Of a stretch of DNA of 64,000 nt, positions 8,718 to 16,892 are shown in pieces; the stretch's first letter is position 1; every line of letters starts with the position of its first letter. Below the pieces are notes generated by a model, which did no database searches, was not told the DNA's origin, and was given only the letters and a program-made list of their open reading frames with translations. The stretch covers positions 4,774-68,773 of the forward strand of contig CAZELR010000018.1 in NCBI GenBank assembly GCA_964513075.1. The letters run 5' to 3'. Origin of the DNA: DAOUBP01 sp964513075 (lineage in GTDB: Bacteria > Chloroflexota > Anaerolineae > CG2-30-64-16). The translations under genes were made by a program, and so were the position numbers.

Positions 8718-9134
8718 CTACCCTACGAGTTTGGCGTTCAGCTTGATCTCCGGGCCGGCCAGCGCCTTGGACACGGGGCAGCCCTTCTTGGCGGCTTCGG
8801 CCAGTTCCTGGAAGGTTTCTTCGCTGCACCCAGGCACCTCGGCCTCGGAATCCAGCTCGATCAGCGTGATTGTCGGCCCGGCCCCCAGGTGGACGGTGGC
8901 GGTGGTGCGGATGGTGGGCACGAAGCCCTTGTTGCTGAGCAGCGCGGACAGGAACATCGAGAAGCAGCCTGCGTGTGCGGCGCCGATGAGCTCCTCGGGG
9001 TTGGTTCCCGGGCCCGACTCAAAACGTGAGGCAAAGGTGAACGGCCCTTCGTACGCGCCGCTGGCCAGTTTCATGGTGCCGGCGCCTTCCTTCAGCGTGC
9101 CCTTCCATTCTGCAGATGATGCTCGAGTTGTCAT
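8718..9134 (-). CDS. OsmC-family peroxiredoxin
   Basis: 138 aa, the usual OsmC length. The two redox cysteines are C57 in HAGCFSM and C119 in KKGCPVSKAL. OsmC proteins reduce organic hydroperoxides with dithiol reductants in the cytoplasm. AAGGAG lies 8 nt before the ATG. The promoter upstream has a perfect TATAAT and a PerR-like palindrome overlapping it, suggesting peroxide-responsive control. It is the first gene of an operon with the FMN-binding protein. Confidence 0.92.
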   Translation of the reverse strand: MTTRASSAEWKGTLKEGAGTMKLASGAYEGPFTFASRFESGPGTNPEELIGAAHAGCFSMFLSALLSNKGFVPTIRTTATVHLGAGPTITLIELDSEAEVPGCSEETFQELAEAAKKGCPVSKALAGPEIKLNAKLVG

Positions 9135-9168
9135 GGGTATCTCCTTTGGGTGGGTGATTAAAATACTA

Positions 9169-9183
9169 CGATAATCATTATAA
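9169..9183 (-). promoter_or_regulatory. PerR/Fur-like operator over the osmC -10 box
   Basis: The minus strand reads TTATAATGATTATCG. It matches 12 of the 14 specified positions of the PerR box consensus TTATAATnATTATAA and overlaps the TATAAT element. Binding by a PerR/Fur-family repressor is inferred; no such regulator is in the window. Confidence 0.5.
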
Positions 9184-9205
9184 CATTACACATATTGTGA
9201 CGCAA
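9177..9205 (-). promoter_or_regulatory. osmC promoter
   Basis: Minus-strand -10 TATAAT at 9177-9182 and a weak -35 TTGCGT at 9200-9205, separated by 17 bp. Confidence 0.6.
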
Positions 9206-9212
9206 ACGTAGT

Positions 9213-10346
9213 CTATATGTTCAATATCAGCACGCACGCGGGCGACGGCACAGCAGCGCTGTATCCCGTGGGCGTGAGGCGACCCGTATCGGCGTCGACG
9301 TGGAAGGTGACCAGCGAATCGCTGTCCTGGTTGGCGGCGACGAGCAGGCGGCCATCCGGGCTGAGCGCGAAGTGGCGCGGGGTGAGGCCGCGGGTCGACT
9401 CGTGTCCGATCAGCGTCAGGGCGCTGCCGTCCGGCGCGACCGCGCAGATCGAGATGCTGTCATGGCCGCGGATGGAAGCATAGACGAAGCGTCCGGCCGC
9501 GTCGATCGCGATTTCGGCGGCGGAATCGAGATTCTTCGGGCTGCCGCCCTCAGAATGACTGGGAAGAAGGGAGACCCAGCCCCGCTCGACCAGCACGCCC
9601 GACGCGGGATCGAACGCCAACACCGAAACCGTGACGTCGAGCTCGTTGATGCAGTAGATCCAACGCCCGTTGGGGTGCAGCGCCAGGTGGCGCGGCCCCG
9701 CGCCGGGGTGGATGATGGCCCAGGGTGGGTCGTTCGGGACCAAAGCGCCCTGTTTGGCGTCGAAACGGTAGACACAGACCTTGTCGATGCCGAGATCGGG
9801 GATGAACAGGTAGCGCCTTGTCAGGTCCGGGTAGACGCCGTGCGGGTGCGGCCTCTGCTGGCGTGCCGGGTTAGGTCCGGCGCCGCTGTGGCGCACCTGT
9901 TGGGTCACGGGCGCCACCCGGCCGTCGCTTCCGATTGGCAGCGTGGTCACGTTGCCGCCGTTATAGTTCGCGATCAGCACGCACCGGCCCTCACCATCGA
10001 CCGTGACATGGCACGGCGCCCCGCCGCCGGTGGGCTGCGAGTTCAGGGCGGTCAACGCGGCGAAGTTAGCGCCCGGCCGCGTGTCGATGGCCAACGCGTG
10101 CAGCGCGCCGCCGGGCTGGTCCGCCGCCATGTTGTCCACCTCGCTGACCGCGTAGATCTGAGGGCGCATCGGGTCCAACGCCAGGAACGCCGGGTTGGTC
10201 AGGCGGGCCGCGACGCCATCGGAGGCCAGCGCGCCCGTGTCAGCATCGAGTCGAAGACGGTAGATGCCCTCGCCGTGGCCATCTACATGCGGCAAGCGCC
10301 GCGTGTACGTGCCCAGGTACAGCACGCATTCTCGTGTTTGCGACAT
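9213..10346 (-). CDS. Lactonase-family beta-propeller protein (6-phosphogluconolactonase-like)
   Basis: 377 aa seven-bladed propeller of the bacterial Pgl/3-carboxymuconate cyclase family, with recurrent blade motifs such as GAGPRHLALHPNGRWIYCIN and RHFALSPDGRLLVAANQ. YbhE/Pgl members hydrolyse 6-phosphogluconolactone in the pentose phosphate pathway; others act on different lactones. No signal peptide is evident, which suits a cytoplasmic lactonase. It runs on the minus strand towards the osmC promoter region and ends just upstream of it. Confidence 0.85.
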   Translation of the reverse strand: MSQTRECVLYLGTYTRRLPHVDGHGEGIYRLRLDADTGALASDGVAARLTNPAFLALDPMRPQIYAVSEVDNMAADQPGGALHALAIDTRPGANFAALTALNSQPTGGGAPCHVTVDGEGRCVLIANYNGGNVTTLPIGSDGRVAPVTQQVRHSGAGPNPARQQRPHPHGVYPDLTRRYLFIPDLGIDKVCVYRFDAKQGALVPNDPPWAIIHPGAGPRHLALHPNGRWIYCINELDVTVSVLAFDPASGVLVERGWVSLLPSHSEGGSPKNLDSAAEIAIDAAGRFVYASIRGHDSISICAVAPDGSALTLIGHESTRGLTPRHFALSPDGRLLVAANQDSDSLVTFHVDADTGRLTPTGYSAAVPSPACVLILNI

Positions 10347-10373
10347 AGCACTGGTTCTTTCGTTTCTTTGGTG

Positions 10374-10979
10374 TCACCCGATGGGATTGCCGATGCCTCC
10401 GCTGCATTCGGCGCCTCGCTCGGGCGTCTGCGGCCCTTGCTCATACTTCTTGAGGAAGCGGGACAGGCGGGCATCATCCGCACCGGGCAACTGGAGCTGT
10501 ATCCCCCACCCGGACGCGATCACCGGCGCCGGAAGGTTCGGGTAGGGCGAAAGCAGTAGGTGGCTGTGTCCCCGGATCATTTGCCGCAACTTGTCGACTT
10601 CCGCTTGGGGCAGTTCGGGTTGATAAGTCACCCAAACAGCGCCATGCTCCAGCGAGTGAACGGCATTTTCGTTGGGCACCGGCTGGTCATAGATGCCGCA
10701 ATTGAGCGGGGTGGCGCTATGATCACCGCCGACCGGAGGGATCTGCGCGTAGTTGACGGCTCCCTCGGTGTGGTTGGCCGTCAAACGCGTAAAATACTGA
10801 ACGCCCGCAATGTCGGCCGTCGCTTTCTGGACGCTGCTGATGGCGAGCACCGCCACGACAACGACCGTCACTGCCGCGACGGTGATCCACACCCATGTTC
10901 TGGACTCGCGGCGTGGCTGGGCTGTTTGCCTGCGTCTTGATGCTGACGATGACTTGCTGACTCTTGGGGTCTTTCCCAT
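10374..10979 (-). CDS. DUF3105 membrane-anchored protein
   Basis: 201 aa. A short basic Ser/Arg-rich N-terminus precedes one transmembrane helix (WVWITVAAVTVVVVAVLAI, about residues 29-47) and an external DUF3105 domain with NHTEGAVNYAQIPPVGGDH and HSLEHGAVWVTYQP. The conserved His residues suggest metal binding, but the family function is unknown. The start at 10979 is preferred because AGGAG precedes it and the longer frame has an unlikely Cys/Arg-rich leader. It sits 27 bp upstream of the lactonase and may be co-transcribed. Confidence 0.8.
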   Translation of the reverse strand: MGKTPRVSKSSSASRRRQTAQPRRESRTWVWITVAAVTVVVVAVLAISSVQKATADIAGVQYFTRLTANHTEGAVNYAQIPPVGGDHSATPLNCGIYDQPVPNENAVHSLEHGAVWVTYQPELPQAEVDKLRQMIRGHSHLLLSPYPNLPAPVIASGWGIQLQLPGADDARLSRFLKKYEQGPQTPERGAECSGGIGNPIG

Positions 10980-11112
10980 CCGGCTCAACTCCTGACTAAT
11001 CCTTGATCGAGAGAATTTGCATTGTAGTACCAGATAGGCCTTTTTTCGCCCCAAGCGCAGTAACCTGCATACCGGTGCGGGGACGCAGCCCTCGCACCGG
11101 TACGCTCGTCAA

Positions 11113-12807
11113 CTATTTCGTCAACCGATAGACGCGCGCTTCATAAGGCCGCAGGGTGAAGCGGCCGATGTCCTCGGCCGGATCAACTTCATAGTTGCTG
11201 ATCACCAGCTCTTTGCCGGTGAAAGATACGGCATCGGGCAGCTTGAAGACCGGCGCCTCCTTGCTGAAGTTACAGATCACCAGCCGCCGCTCTTCACCCA
11301 GCGTCCGCATATACGCGTAGATCTGCCGGTGGTCGGGCAGGAGTAGGTCGTATTTGCCGTAGACCATCACCGGGTTGGCTTTGCGTAACCGGATCAGCTT
11401 GCGGTAGGTGTGGAAGACCGAGCCCGGATCGACCAACTCCTGTTCGGCGTTGATCTTGGTGTAGTTGGGGTTGACCTGGATCCAGGGCTTGCCGGTCGTA
11501 AAGCCGGCGTTGGCGCTCGCATTCCACTGTATTGGCGTCCGGGCATTGTCGCGGCCCTTGGCGTAGATCGAGTTCATGACCTCCGCCGGGTCCCTGCCAT
11601 GTGTGCCGATGGCCTCTCGGTACATGTTGAGCGTCTCGATATCGCGGTACTCGTCGATCGTGGCGAAGCGGACATTGGTCATGCCCAGTTCCTCGCCCTG
11701 GTAGACGTATGGCGTCCCTTGCAGGAAGTGCAGGAAGGTGCCGAGCATCTTGGCCGATTCGATCCGGTACTCACCATCGTCACCGAAGCGCGACACCGAG
11801 CGCGGCTGGTCGTGGTTGGAGAGGTATTGGCTGTTCCAGCCTTGGCCCGCGAGCGCATTCTGCCAGCGCGACATTGTCTTCTTCAAATCGCGCAGGTCCA
11901 TCGGCTTCAGCGCCCATTTGCCGTACATGTGACCGCCGATTGAGTCGAGGTCCATGTGCTCGAACTGGAACAGCATATTGAGCGCGCCGGTCTCTTCGTT
12001 GGTGATCTCGATGCCCTGCACGGTGGTGGCGCCCGGCGCCTCGCCCACGGTGATGCAGTCGTAGTGCGACAGCACCTCGCCGCGCATCTCGCGCAGGAAC
12101 TCCAGCAGCCGCGGGCCGTTGAACACGTGTATGAAGCCGGGCTGCAGGAAGCCCTCGCGCACCACCGGCGCGTCCGGCAGACCCGGGGTCTTGGAGATCA
12201 TATTGATGACGTCCATGCGGAAGCCATCGATCCCCTTCTTGAACCAGAAGTGCATCATGTCGTAGACCTCAGCGCGGACCTTGGGGTTCTCCCAGTTCAG
12301 GTCGGGCTGCTTCTTCGAGAACATGTGCAGGTAATACTCGCCGGTAGCCTCGTTGTACTCCCAGGCCGAACCGCTGAACGAAGCCTCCCAGTTGTTGGGC
12401 TCGCGGCCGTCCACGGGGTCGCGCCACATGTAGTAGTCGTGGTAAGGGTTGTCCCTGGATTTGCGGGCCTCTTGGAACCACGCGTGCTCGTCCGAGGTGT
12501 GGTTGACCACCAGGTCCATCATCAGCTTGATGCCGCGCTGGTGCATCCCGGCCAGCATCTCGTCGAAGTCGGCCATCGTGCCGAACTCGTCCATGATGTC
12601 CCGGTAATCGCTGATGTCATAGCCGTTATCGTCGTTGGGCGACTTATAGACGGGCGACAGCCAGACGACGTCGATGCCCAGCTCTTTGAGATAGTCGAGC
12701 TTGCTGATGATCCCGCGCAGGTCGCCGACGCCGTCACCGTTGCTGTCACAGAAGCTGCGGGGGTAGATTTGATAGACGACGCTTTCTTTCCACCAGGCTT
12801 TGTTCAC
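11113..12807 (-). CDS. GH13 alpha-glucosidase (oligo-1,6-glucosidase type)
   Basis: A 564-aa cytoplasmic alpha-amylase-family enzyme. The catalytic triad is visible: nucleophile D199 in GFRMDVIN, acid E256 in TVGEAPG and D333 in LSNHDQPRS, spaced almost as in Bacillus oligo-1,6-glucosidase. The start WWKESVVYQIYPRSF is typical of subfamily 31-like alpha-glucosidases and trehalose-6-phosphate hydrolases. It should release glucose from short alpha-glucosides. The GTG start at 12807 is set by AGGAG eight bases upstream; the frame extends further but overlaps the previous gene. Only 4 bp separate it from the flavoprotein gene upstream. Confidence 0.92.
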   Translation of the reverse strand: MNKAWWKESVVYQIYPRSFCDSNGDGVGDLRGIISKLDYLKELGIDVVWLSPVYKSPNDDNGYDISDYRDIMDEFGTMADFDEMLAGMHQRGIKLMMDLVVNHTSDEHAWFQEARKSRDNPYHDYYMWRDPVDGREPNNWEASFSGSAWEYNEATGEYYLHMFSKKQPDLNWENPKVRAEVYDMMHFWFKKGIDGFRMDVINMISKTPGLPDAPVVREGFLQPGFIHVFNGPRLLEFLREMRGEVLSHYDCITVGEAPGATTVQGIEITNEETGALNMLFQFEHMDLDSIGGHMYGKWALKPMDLRDLKKTMSRWQNALAGQGWNSQYLSNHDQPRSVSRFGDDGEYRIESAKMLGTFLHFLQGTPYVYQGEELGMTNVRFATIDEYRDIETLNMYREAIGTHGRDPAEVMNSIYAKGRDNARTPIQWNASANAGFTTGKPWIQVNPNYTKINAEQELVDPGSVFHTYRKLIRLRKANPVMVYGKYDLLLPDHRQIYAYMRTLGEERRLVICNFSKEAPVFKLPDAVSFTGKELVISNYEVDPAEDIGRFTLRPYEARVYRLTK

Positions 12808-12811
12808 TAGC

Positions 12812-13396
12812 TCATCTCCTTTGATTTGTGTTTTTGCCCAGGCGCAGGCCCAACTGAAAGGCGCGCTCCAGAAGTTCCGGCTGGTTCTTGATCTCTTCCG
12901 GGGCCGAGACCGCGCCGTAGATGATGTCGGCGATGTCGGCTTTGAGGTAGCGGCATATGTCCTGGAGGGTTCGAATCGCATTGATTGCGCCCGAGGAATA
13001 GGGATCGCTGTCGCCGTAAGTCAGCACAAAGCCGAACTGTTTGCCGGCCAATGCGCTGCCGCTGGGGCCTTCCAGGGCATACCACCGGTCGATGCACAGC
13101 TTGGCTTGCGCGCTGAGCGAGAACCAGTAGACTGGGCTGGCGAGCACGATTGCATCGGCGGCCCGCAGCCGGGGATACAACATCTGCATATCATCATCGA
13201 TGATGCATCCGGCATCCTTCCGCCCCCGGCAGACGTCGCAGGCATCGCAAGGGTTGATCGTGAGTGGGTGCAGGTCGAAGCTCTCGACCGCGGCCCCGGC
13301 ATCCCTGGCCCCGGCCGCGATCTGATCGGCCAGGAGCGAGCTATTCGCCCCTTTTCTGGGGCTGCTCTTGAGAATCAGGATCTGTTTGCCGTTCAT
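12812..13396 (-). CDS. Flavodoxin-fold NAD(P)H:FMN reductase / iron-sulfur flavoprotein-like
   Basis: 194 aa with the flavodoxin-like opening ILILKSSPRKGANSSLLAD and ASPVYWFSLSAQAK. Between them lies a compact cysteine motif, CDACDVCRGRKDAGC (C-x2-C-x2-C-x6-C), similar to the cluster-binding motif of archaeal/clostridial iron-sulfur flavoproteins (Isf). It is therefore likely to bind FMN and perhaps a [4Fe-4S] cluster and to carry electrons in the cytoplasm; the partner is unknown. The start at 13396 is chosen for GAGGGAG just upstream. It forms a tight pair with the downstream alpha-glucosidase gene, without an obvious functional link. Confidence 0.82.
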   Translation of the reverse strand: MNGKQILILKSSPRKGANSSLLADQIAAGARDAGAAVESFDLHPLTINPCDACDVCRGRKDAGCIIDDDMQMLYPRLRAADAIVLASPVYWFSLSAQAKLCIDRWYALEGPSGSALAGKQFGFVLTYGDSDPYSSGAINAIRTLQDICRYLKADIADIIYGAVSAPEEIKNQPELLERAFQLGLRLGKNTNQRR

Positions 13397-13423
13397 AGTT
13401 CTCCCTCGCATACGTGAATATCC

Positions 13424-13526
13424 GTAGGGGCGAGGCATCCCGTTCGAAATCTGTCGCAGACCGCTCGGCCGCGCCGATCAAATGCCATCAGTCGTGCAGA
13501 ATCGTGTGGGGATGCCTCGCCCCTAC
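13424..13526. mobile_element. MITE-like element with 18-bp terminal inverted repeats
   Basis: A 103-bp segment begins gtaggggcgaggcatccc (13424-13441) and ends with its exact reverse complement (13509-13526). It contains no coding sequence and lies between the flavoprotein and DinB genes. The structure suits a non-autonomous transposable element. No clear target duplication was found. Confidence 0.6.
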
Positions 13527-13541
13527 TGTTGACGCCCAATA

Positions 13542-14048
13542 TCACTCAGGCAGGTACGGAGCCAAATTGTCGATATCTCCCACGAACACGGGCAGGTCCG
13601 TGTGTCCCAGCAGTTGCCGGATCGCCATGTTTTCCCCGGTGTGATACCAATAGTGGTAGAGCATGCGCTGGAGCTGTGACCCGAAACGCACCGCCTTTGG
13701 CCAGCCTTCAATCGTCATGAGCCGGTGCAGCATCTCGCTGGTGAGGGTGTCGAGCCAGGGATCGGCCGCCTGGGTGATCGCTTCCCACGCCGCCCACATC
13801 TCGGTCAGCGCCGGGGTGCTGGCCGGCGCGCCGTAGGCGAACCGCTCGTTGATCTCGGGCAGCAGCAGGTAGCCCTGGGCACGGTGGAGCCAATAGCGCT
13901 GCTCCTGCCATGCCAGGTGGCCGACGTTCCAAGCGATGCAATTCATCGGCATGAACCGGCGCCGCGCATCGTCATCGGTGACGCCTGCGAGCGCACGCCT
14001 GAATTCGCTGCGAGTAAAACGCAATTGAAGCACCAGGGGATGTGTCAT
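13542..14048 (-). CDS. DinB-family protein
   Basis: 168 aa four-helix DinB/YfiT-like protein. WNVGHLAWQEQRYW and YHYWYHTGEN provide the histidines that bind a divalent metal in this superfamily. Members include damage-inducible proteins and bacillithiol/mycothiol-dependent S-transferases; the role here is unassigned. The start at 14048 follows AGGAG at seven bases. The MITE-like element sits immediately downstream. Confidence 0.75.
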   Translation of the reverse strand: MTHPLVLQLRFTRSEFRRALAGVTDDDARRRFMPMNCIAWNVGHLAWQEQRYWLHRAQGYLLLPEINERFAYGAPASTPALTEMWAAWEAITQAADPWLDTLTSEMLHRLMTIEGWPKAVRFGSQLQRMLYHYWYHTGENMAIRQLLGHTDLPVFVGDIDNLAPYLPE

Positions 14049-14124
14049 GGGGTCACTCCTATGTGGCATCTTTAACCCGATTTTAGCATACCCGCGGGTC
14101 AAAGACAATTCACCTAAAGAAATA

Positions 14125-14160
14125 CAGGACCTCCGAAACCACTTCGTCTCGGAGGTCCTG
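14125..14160 (-). terminator. Hairpin downstream of the GH4 gene
   Basis: A perfect 12-bp stem (14125-14136 with 14149-14160). On the minus strand it is followed by tatttcttt. It lies 65 bp past the GH4 stop and upstream of dinB, a plausible intrinsic terminator. Confidence 0.55.
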
Positions 14161-14202
14161 CAAGCTGTCTGGGACAGAATCTCGCGTCACGTCGCCGCAA
14201 CA

Positions 14203-14237
14203 CGCAGTATGCAGTATGAAATACTTACTGATACGCC
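14203..14237. repeat. Short degenerate 7-bp word cluster at the GH4 3' end
   Basis: Units cgcagta, tgcagta and tgaaata run at a 7-bp step across the GH4 stop codon. This is a short, weak member of the iterated-word family described elsewhere in the window. Confidence 0.35.
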
Positions 14238-15625
14238 GGGAGCCAATCCCCGTGCGCGGCGATCAGGTCATCCACCAGCGCCCAGATCTGTTCCAGATCC
14301 AACTCGGCCGCGGTGTGCGGGTCGAGCATGGCCGCGTGGTAGATGTGCTCCCGCTTGCCGGTCAGCGCGGCTTCCACGGTCAGCGCCTGGACGTTGAGGT
14401 TGGTCTGCATCAGCGCGGCGAGCTGCGGCGGCAGGCTGCCGATGTGGGTTGGTTGAACGCCGTTCTTGTCGACCAGGCACGGCACCTCGACGCAGCAGCC
14501 CTGCGGCAGATTGTCGATCAGGCCGTGGTTGGCTACGTTGCCGTAGATTACGCGCGGCACGCCGGTCTCCATGCTGTGGATGATGCCTGAGCCGTATTCC
14601 TTTGAGCGGACGACGGCGTCAAGGCCGGACAGACTGCTGGTGGCCCATGCGATGTCCTGTTCGGTTGCGCCTGCCGCCGCCAGCTTGGCGGCCAGGGTCT
14701 GGGCATCCACCGGCGCGTCCGGCTGCTCCAGCACGGCCCGCGTGAACTCCCAACCCGCGATCTGCACTTCGCAGCGGCGGATGTATTCGTCCAACGGCAC
14801 GTTGAACTTTTCGATCAGGTCAGGCCGGTCGCGCTTGATAAACCACGGCGTGTATTCGGCAAAGTGCTCGCTGGACTCGGTGACGAAGTAGCCCAGCCGG
14901 GCCAGCATCTCGTAACGCACCCGGTTCCAGTCGGGCACGCGGCCTTCGGCGCGAACCTGGTGGAGGCGGGGATAGAGGTCCTCGACGCCGTCTGGCGTCT
15001 GGCGCTCGAACTTGAGGTAGAACGCCATGTGGTTGATGCCCGCGGCGACGTAGTTGATCTCATCGATCGGCACGCCGATGTCGTCCGCAAGCTGCTCGGC
15101 GGTGCCCTGCACGCTGTGGCACAGCCCGACCGTTCGGATCTTCGTTGCCCGATTGATGGCCCAGGTGTTGATGACCATCGGATTGACATAATTGAGCATC
15201 AGGGCATCGGGACACAGCTCCGCCATGTCGTGACATACGTCCAGCAGCACCGGGACGGTGCGCAGGCCGCGCATGATGCCGCCGATGCCCAGGGTGTCGG
15301 CGATTGTCTGGCGCAGGCCGTACTTCTTGGGAATCTCGAAGTCGATGACGGTGCCAGGCTTGTAGCCCGCGACCTGGAACATCGTGATGGCGTAATCCGC
15401 GCCGTCCAACGCCGCGCGGCGGTCGCGGGTCGCTTCGATGGTCGGGTGGGCGCCTAAAGCATGGGCCAGGCGCTGGGCCACGCGCTCAGTGGTGCGCAGG
15501 CGCTCTTCGTCGATGTCGTACAGGCTGATGGTGGCGCCGGCCAGCTCGGGGTAGCTGAGGATGTCGCCCAGCAGGTTCTTGGCGAAAACCGTGCTGCCCG
15601 CGCCGATGAAGGTAATCTTGGGCAT
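14225..15625 (-). CDS. GH4 alpha-galactosidase-like glycosidase
   Basis: 466 aa NAD+- and metal-dependent glycosidase. It opens with the Rossmann fingerprint MPKITFIGAGSTVFAKN, then has LNYVNPM and the metal-ligand motif GLCHSVQGT (Cys and His). Within GH4, CHSV is, from memory, the motif of MelA-type alpha-galactosidases, whereas CDMP and CNVP mark phospho-glucosidases. It probably hydrolyses melibiose-type or galacturonide substrates in the cytoplasm by an oxidation-elimination mechanism. AAAGGA precedes the ATG at 15625; the frame extends upstream only through an iterated-word array. It is divergent from the alcohol dehydrogenase gene. Confidence 0.88.
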   Translation of the reverse strand: MPKITFIGAGSTVFAKNLLGDILSYPELAGATISLYDIDEERLRTTERVAQRLAHALGAHPTIEATRDRRAALDGADYAITMFQVAGYKPGTVIDFEIPKKYGLRQTIADTLGIGGIMRGLRTVPVLLDVCHDMAELCPDALMLNYVNPMVINTWAINRATKIRTVGLCHSVQGTAEQLADDIGVPIDEINYVAAGINHMAFYLKFERQTPDGVEDLYPRLHQVRAEGRVPDWNRVRYEMLARLGYFVTESSEHFAEYTPWFIKRDRPDLIEKFNVPLDEYIRRCEVQIAGWEFTRAVLEQPDAPVDAQTLAAKLAAAGATEQDIAWATSSLSGLDAVVRSKEYGSGIIHSMETGVPRVIYGNVANHGLIDNLPQGCCVEVPCLVDKNGVQPTHIGSLPPQLAALMQTNLNVQALTVEAALTGKREHIYHAAMLDPHTAAELDLEQIWALVDDLIAAHGDWLPAYQ

Positions 15626-15643
15626 GGGAGTCCTTTCGGTGTA

Positions 15644-15748
15644 GGATATGGAATGTGCGATGTTGAATGTCGAATGTCGAATGCGAAATCGCCATTCGAC
15701 ATCTGCCATTTGCTATCTGCTATCCGCTGTTTAGCACATTCGTTATCC
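15644..15748. repeat. Iterated 7-bp word palindrome (GH4/ADH intergenic)
   Basis: A 105-bp block reads as fifteen 7-bp units. The left half uses words like gaatgtc; the right half uses complementary words like cattcga and catctgc. The ends (15644-15658 and 15734-15748) pair with two mismatches, so the whole block can fold into a long hairpin. It fills the divergent promoter region. Confidence 0.8.
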
Positions 15749-15773
15749 CTTGTCAAAGAAGGAGGTGTGGATC

Positions 15774-16802
15774 GTGAGGGCTGTTCGTTTGATGGCCATT
15801 GGGCAACCGTTGGAGCTGCAGGAGATCCCTGTGCCGGCGGTCGGGCCGGGGGAGGTGTTGGTGCGCATCAAGGCCGCGGGCATCTGCCATTCGGACGCGC
15901 ACTATCGGGCGGGGGTGTCGTCCACGGGGCCGCTGCCGCAGACATTGGGGCATGAGATCGCCGGAGTCGTAGATACGGTCGGGCCGGGGGTGACGCGCGT
16001 CAAACCCGGCGACCGGGTGTGTCTTCACTACCTGGTGACGTGCGGCCAGTGCGAGCACTGCAACCGCGGCCAGGAGCAGTTCTGCATCCACGGCCAGATG
16101 CTAGGCAAGCACCGCGACGGTGGTTATGCTGAGTTTATCGCCGTGCCGGAGCGGGGGGTGGTGAGCCTGCCCGACGAGATCCCGTTCGAGCACGCCGCGG
16201 TCATGATGTGCTCATCGTCCACCTCGTTTCATGCGCTGCGCAAGGGGCGGCTGCGTGCGGGGGAGACGGTCGCGGTCTTCGGCGCGGGCGGGCTGGGCAT
16301 GTCGGCCATCCAGTTGGCGCGTGGGTTGGGCGCACTGGCGGTTTACGCGGTGGACATCAACCCGGCAAAGCTGGCCCTGGCTGAACGGTTCGGGGCCTTG
16401 CCGGTCAACGCGTCCCGGGTTGATTCGGTGGCCGAGATCAAGCGTCTGACCGGCGGCCGCGGGGTCGACGTGGCGCTGGAGCTGATCGGCCTGCCGCTGA
16501 CCATGCGTCAGGCGGTGCAGGCGTTGGGGATCCAGGGCCGCGCCGTGCTGGCGGGCATCGCCGATCGGCCGTTCGAGGTGGACTCGTATCATGAGCTGTT
16601 GGGCAACGAAGGCGAGATCATCGGCTGCTCGGATCACTTGCTGCAGGAGTTTCCGCTGTTGATCGAGTTTGCGCGGCGCAAGGTGCTGGACCTGTCGCAC
16701 GTAGTGACGCGCACGGTGCCGCTGGCGGCCGAGCCAATCAACGAGACGTTGGACGCGCTCCAGCGCTTTGCCGGCGACGTGCGGACGGTGATCGTGCCGT
16801 AA
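15774..16802 (+). CDS. Zinc-dependent alcohol dehydrogenase (MDR family)
   Basis: 342 aa medium-chain dehydrogenase. The catalytic zinc ligands lie in GICHSDAHYRAG and LGHEIAG. A structural zinc site is formed by CGQCEHCNRGQEQFC, and the NAD(P)-binding fold shows VAVFGAGGLGMSA. It should oxidise alcohols or reduce aldehydes in the cytoplasm; substrate unassigned. The GTG at 15774 is chosen because AAGGAGG lies eight bases upstream. A strong terminator follows at once, so the gene is probably monocistronic. Confidence 0.9.
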   Translation: MRAVRLMAIGQPLELQEIPVPAVGPGEVLVRIKAAGICHSDAHYRAGVSSTGPLPQTLGHEIAGVVDTVGPGVTRVKPGDRVCLHYLVTCGQCEHCNRGQEQFCIHGQMLGKHRDGGYAEFIAVPERGVVSLPDEIPFEHAAVMMCSSSTSFHALRKGRLRAGETVAVFGAGGLGMSAIQLARGLGALAVYAVDINPAKLALAERFGALPVNASRVDSVAEIKRLTGGRGVDVALELIGLPLTMRQAVQALGIQGRAVLAGIADRPFEVDSYHELLGNEGEIIGCSDHLLQEFPLLIEFARRKVLDLSHVVTRTVPLAAEPINETLDALQRFAGDVRTVIVP

Positions 16803-16833
16803 GTCTCCTAACTCGAGATGCCCCCTTAAACGC

Positions 16834-16878
16834 ACAGCCCCCTGGTTCTATGATAGAACCGGGGGGCTGTCTTTTTTC
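16834..16878 (+). terminator. Intrinsic terminator of the alcohol dehydrogenase gene
   Basis: A 17-bp stem with one G-U pair (16834-16850 with 16854-16870), a TGA loop, and cttttttc directly after. Confidence 0.92.
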
Positions 16879-16892
16879 AGCTGTGGCTGGCG

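Noticed and set aside
12968..12977. tRNA T-loop-like ggttcgaatc
   Set aside because: It lies inside the flavoprotein coding sequence and no acceptor, D or anticodon stem can be formed around it.
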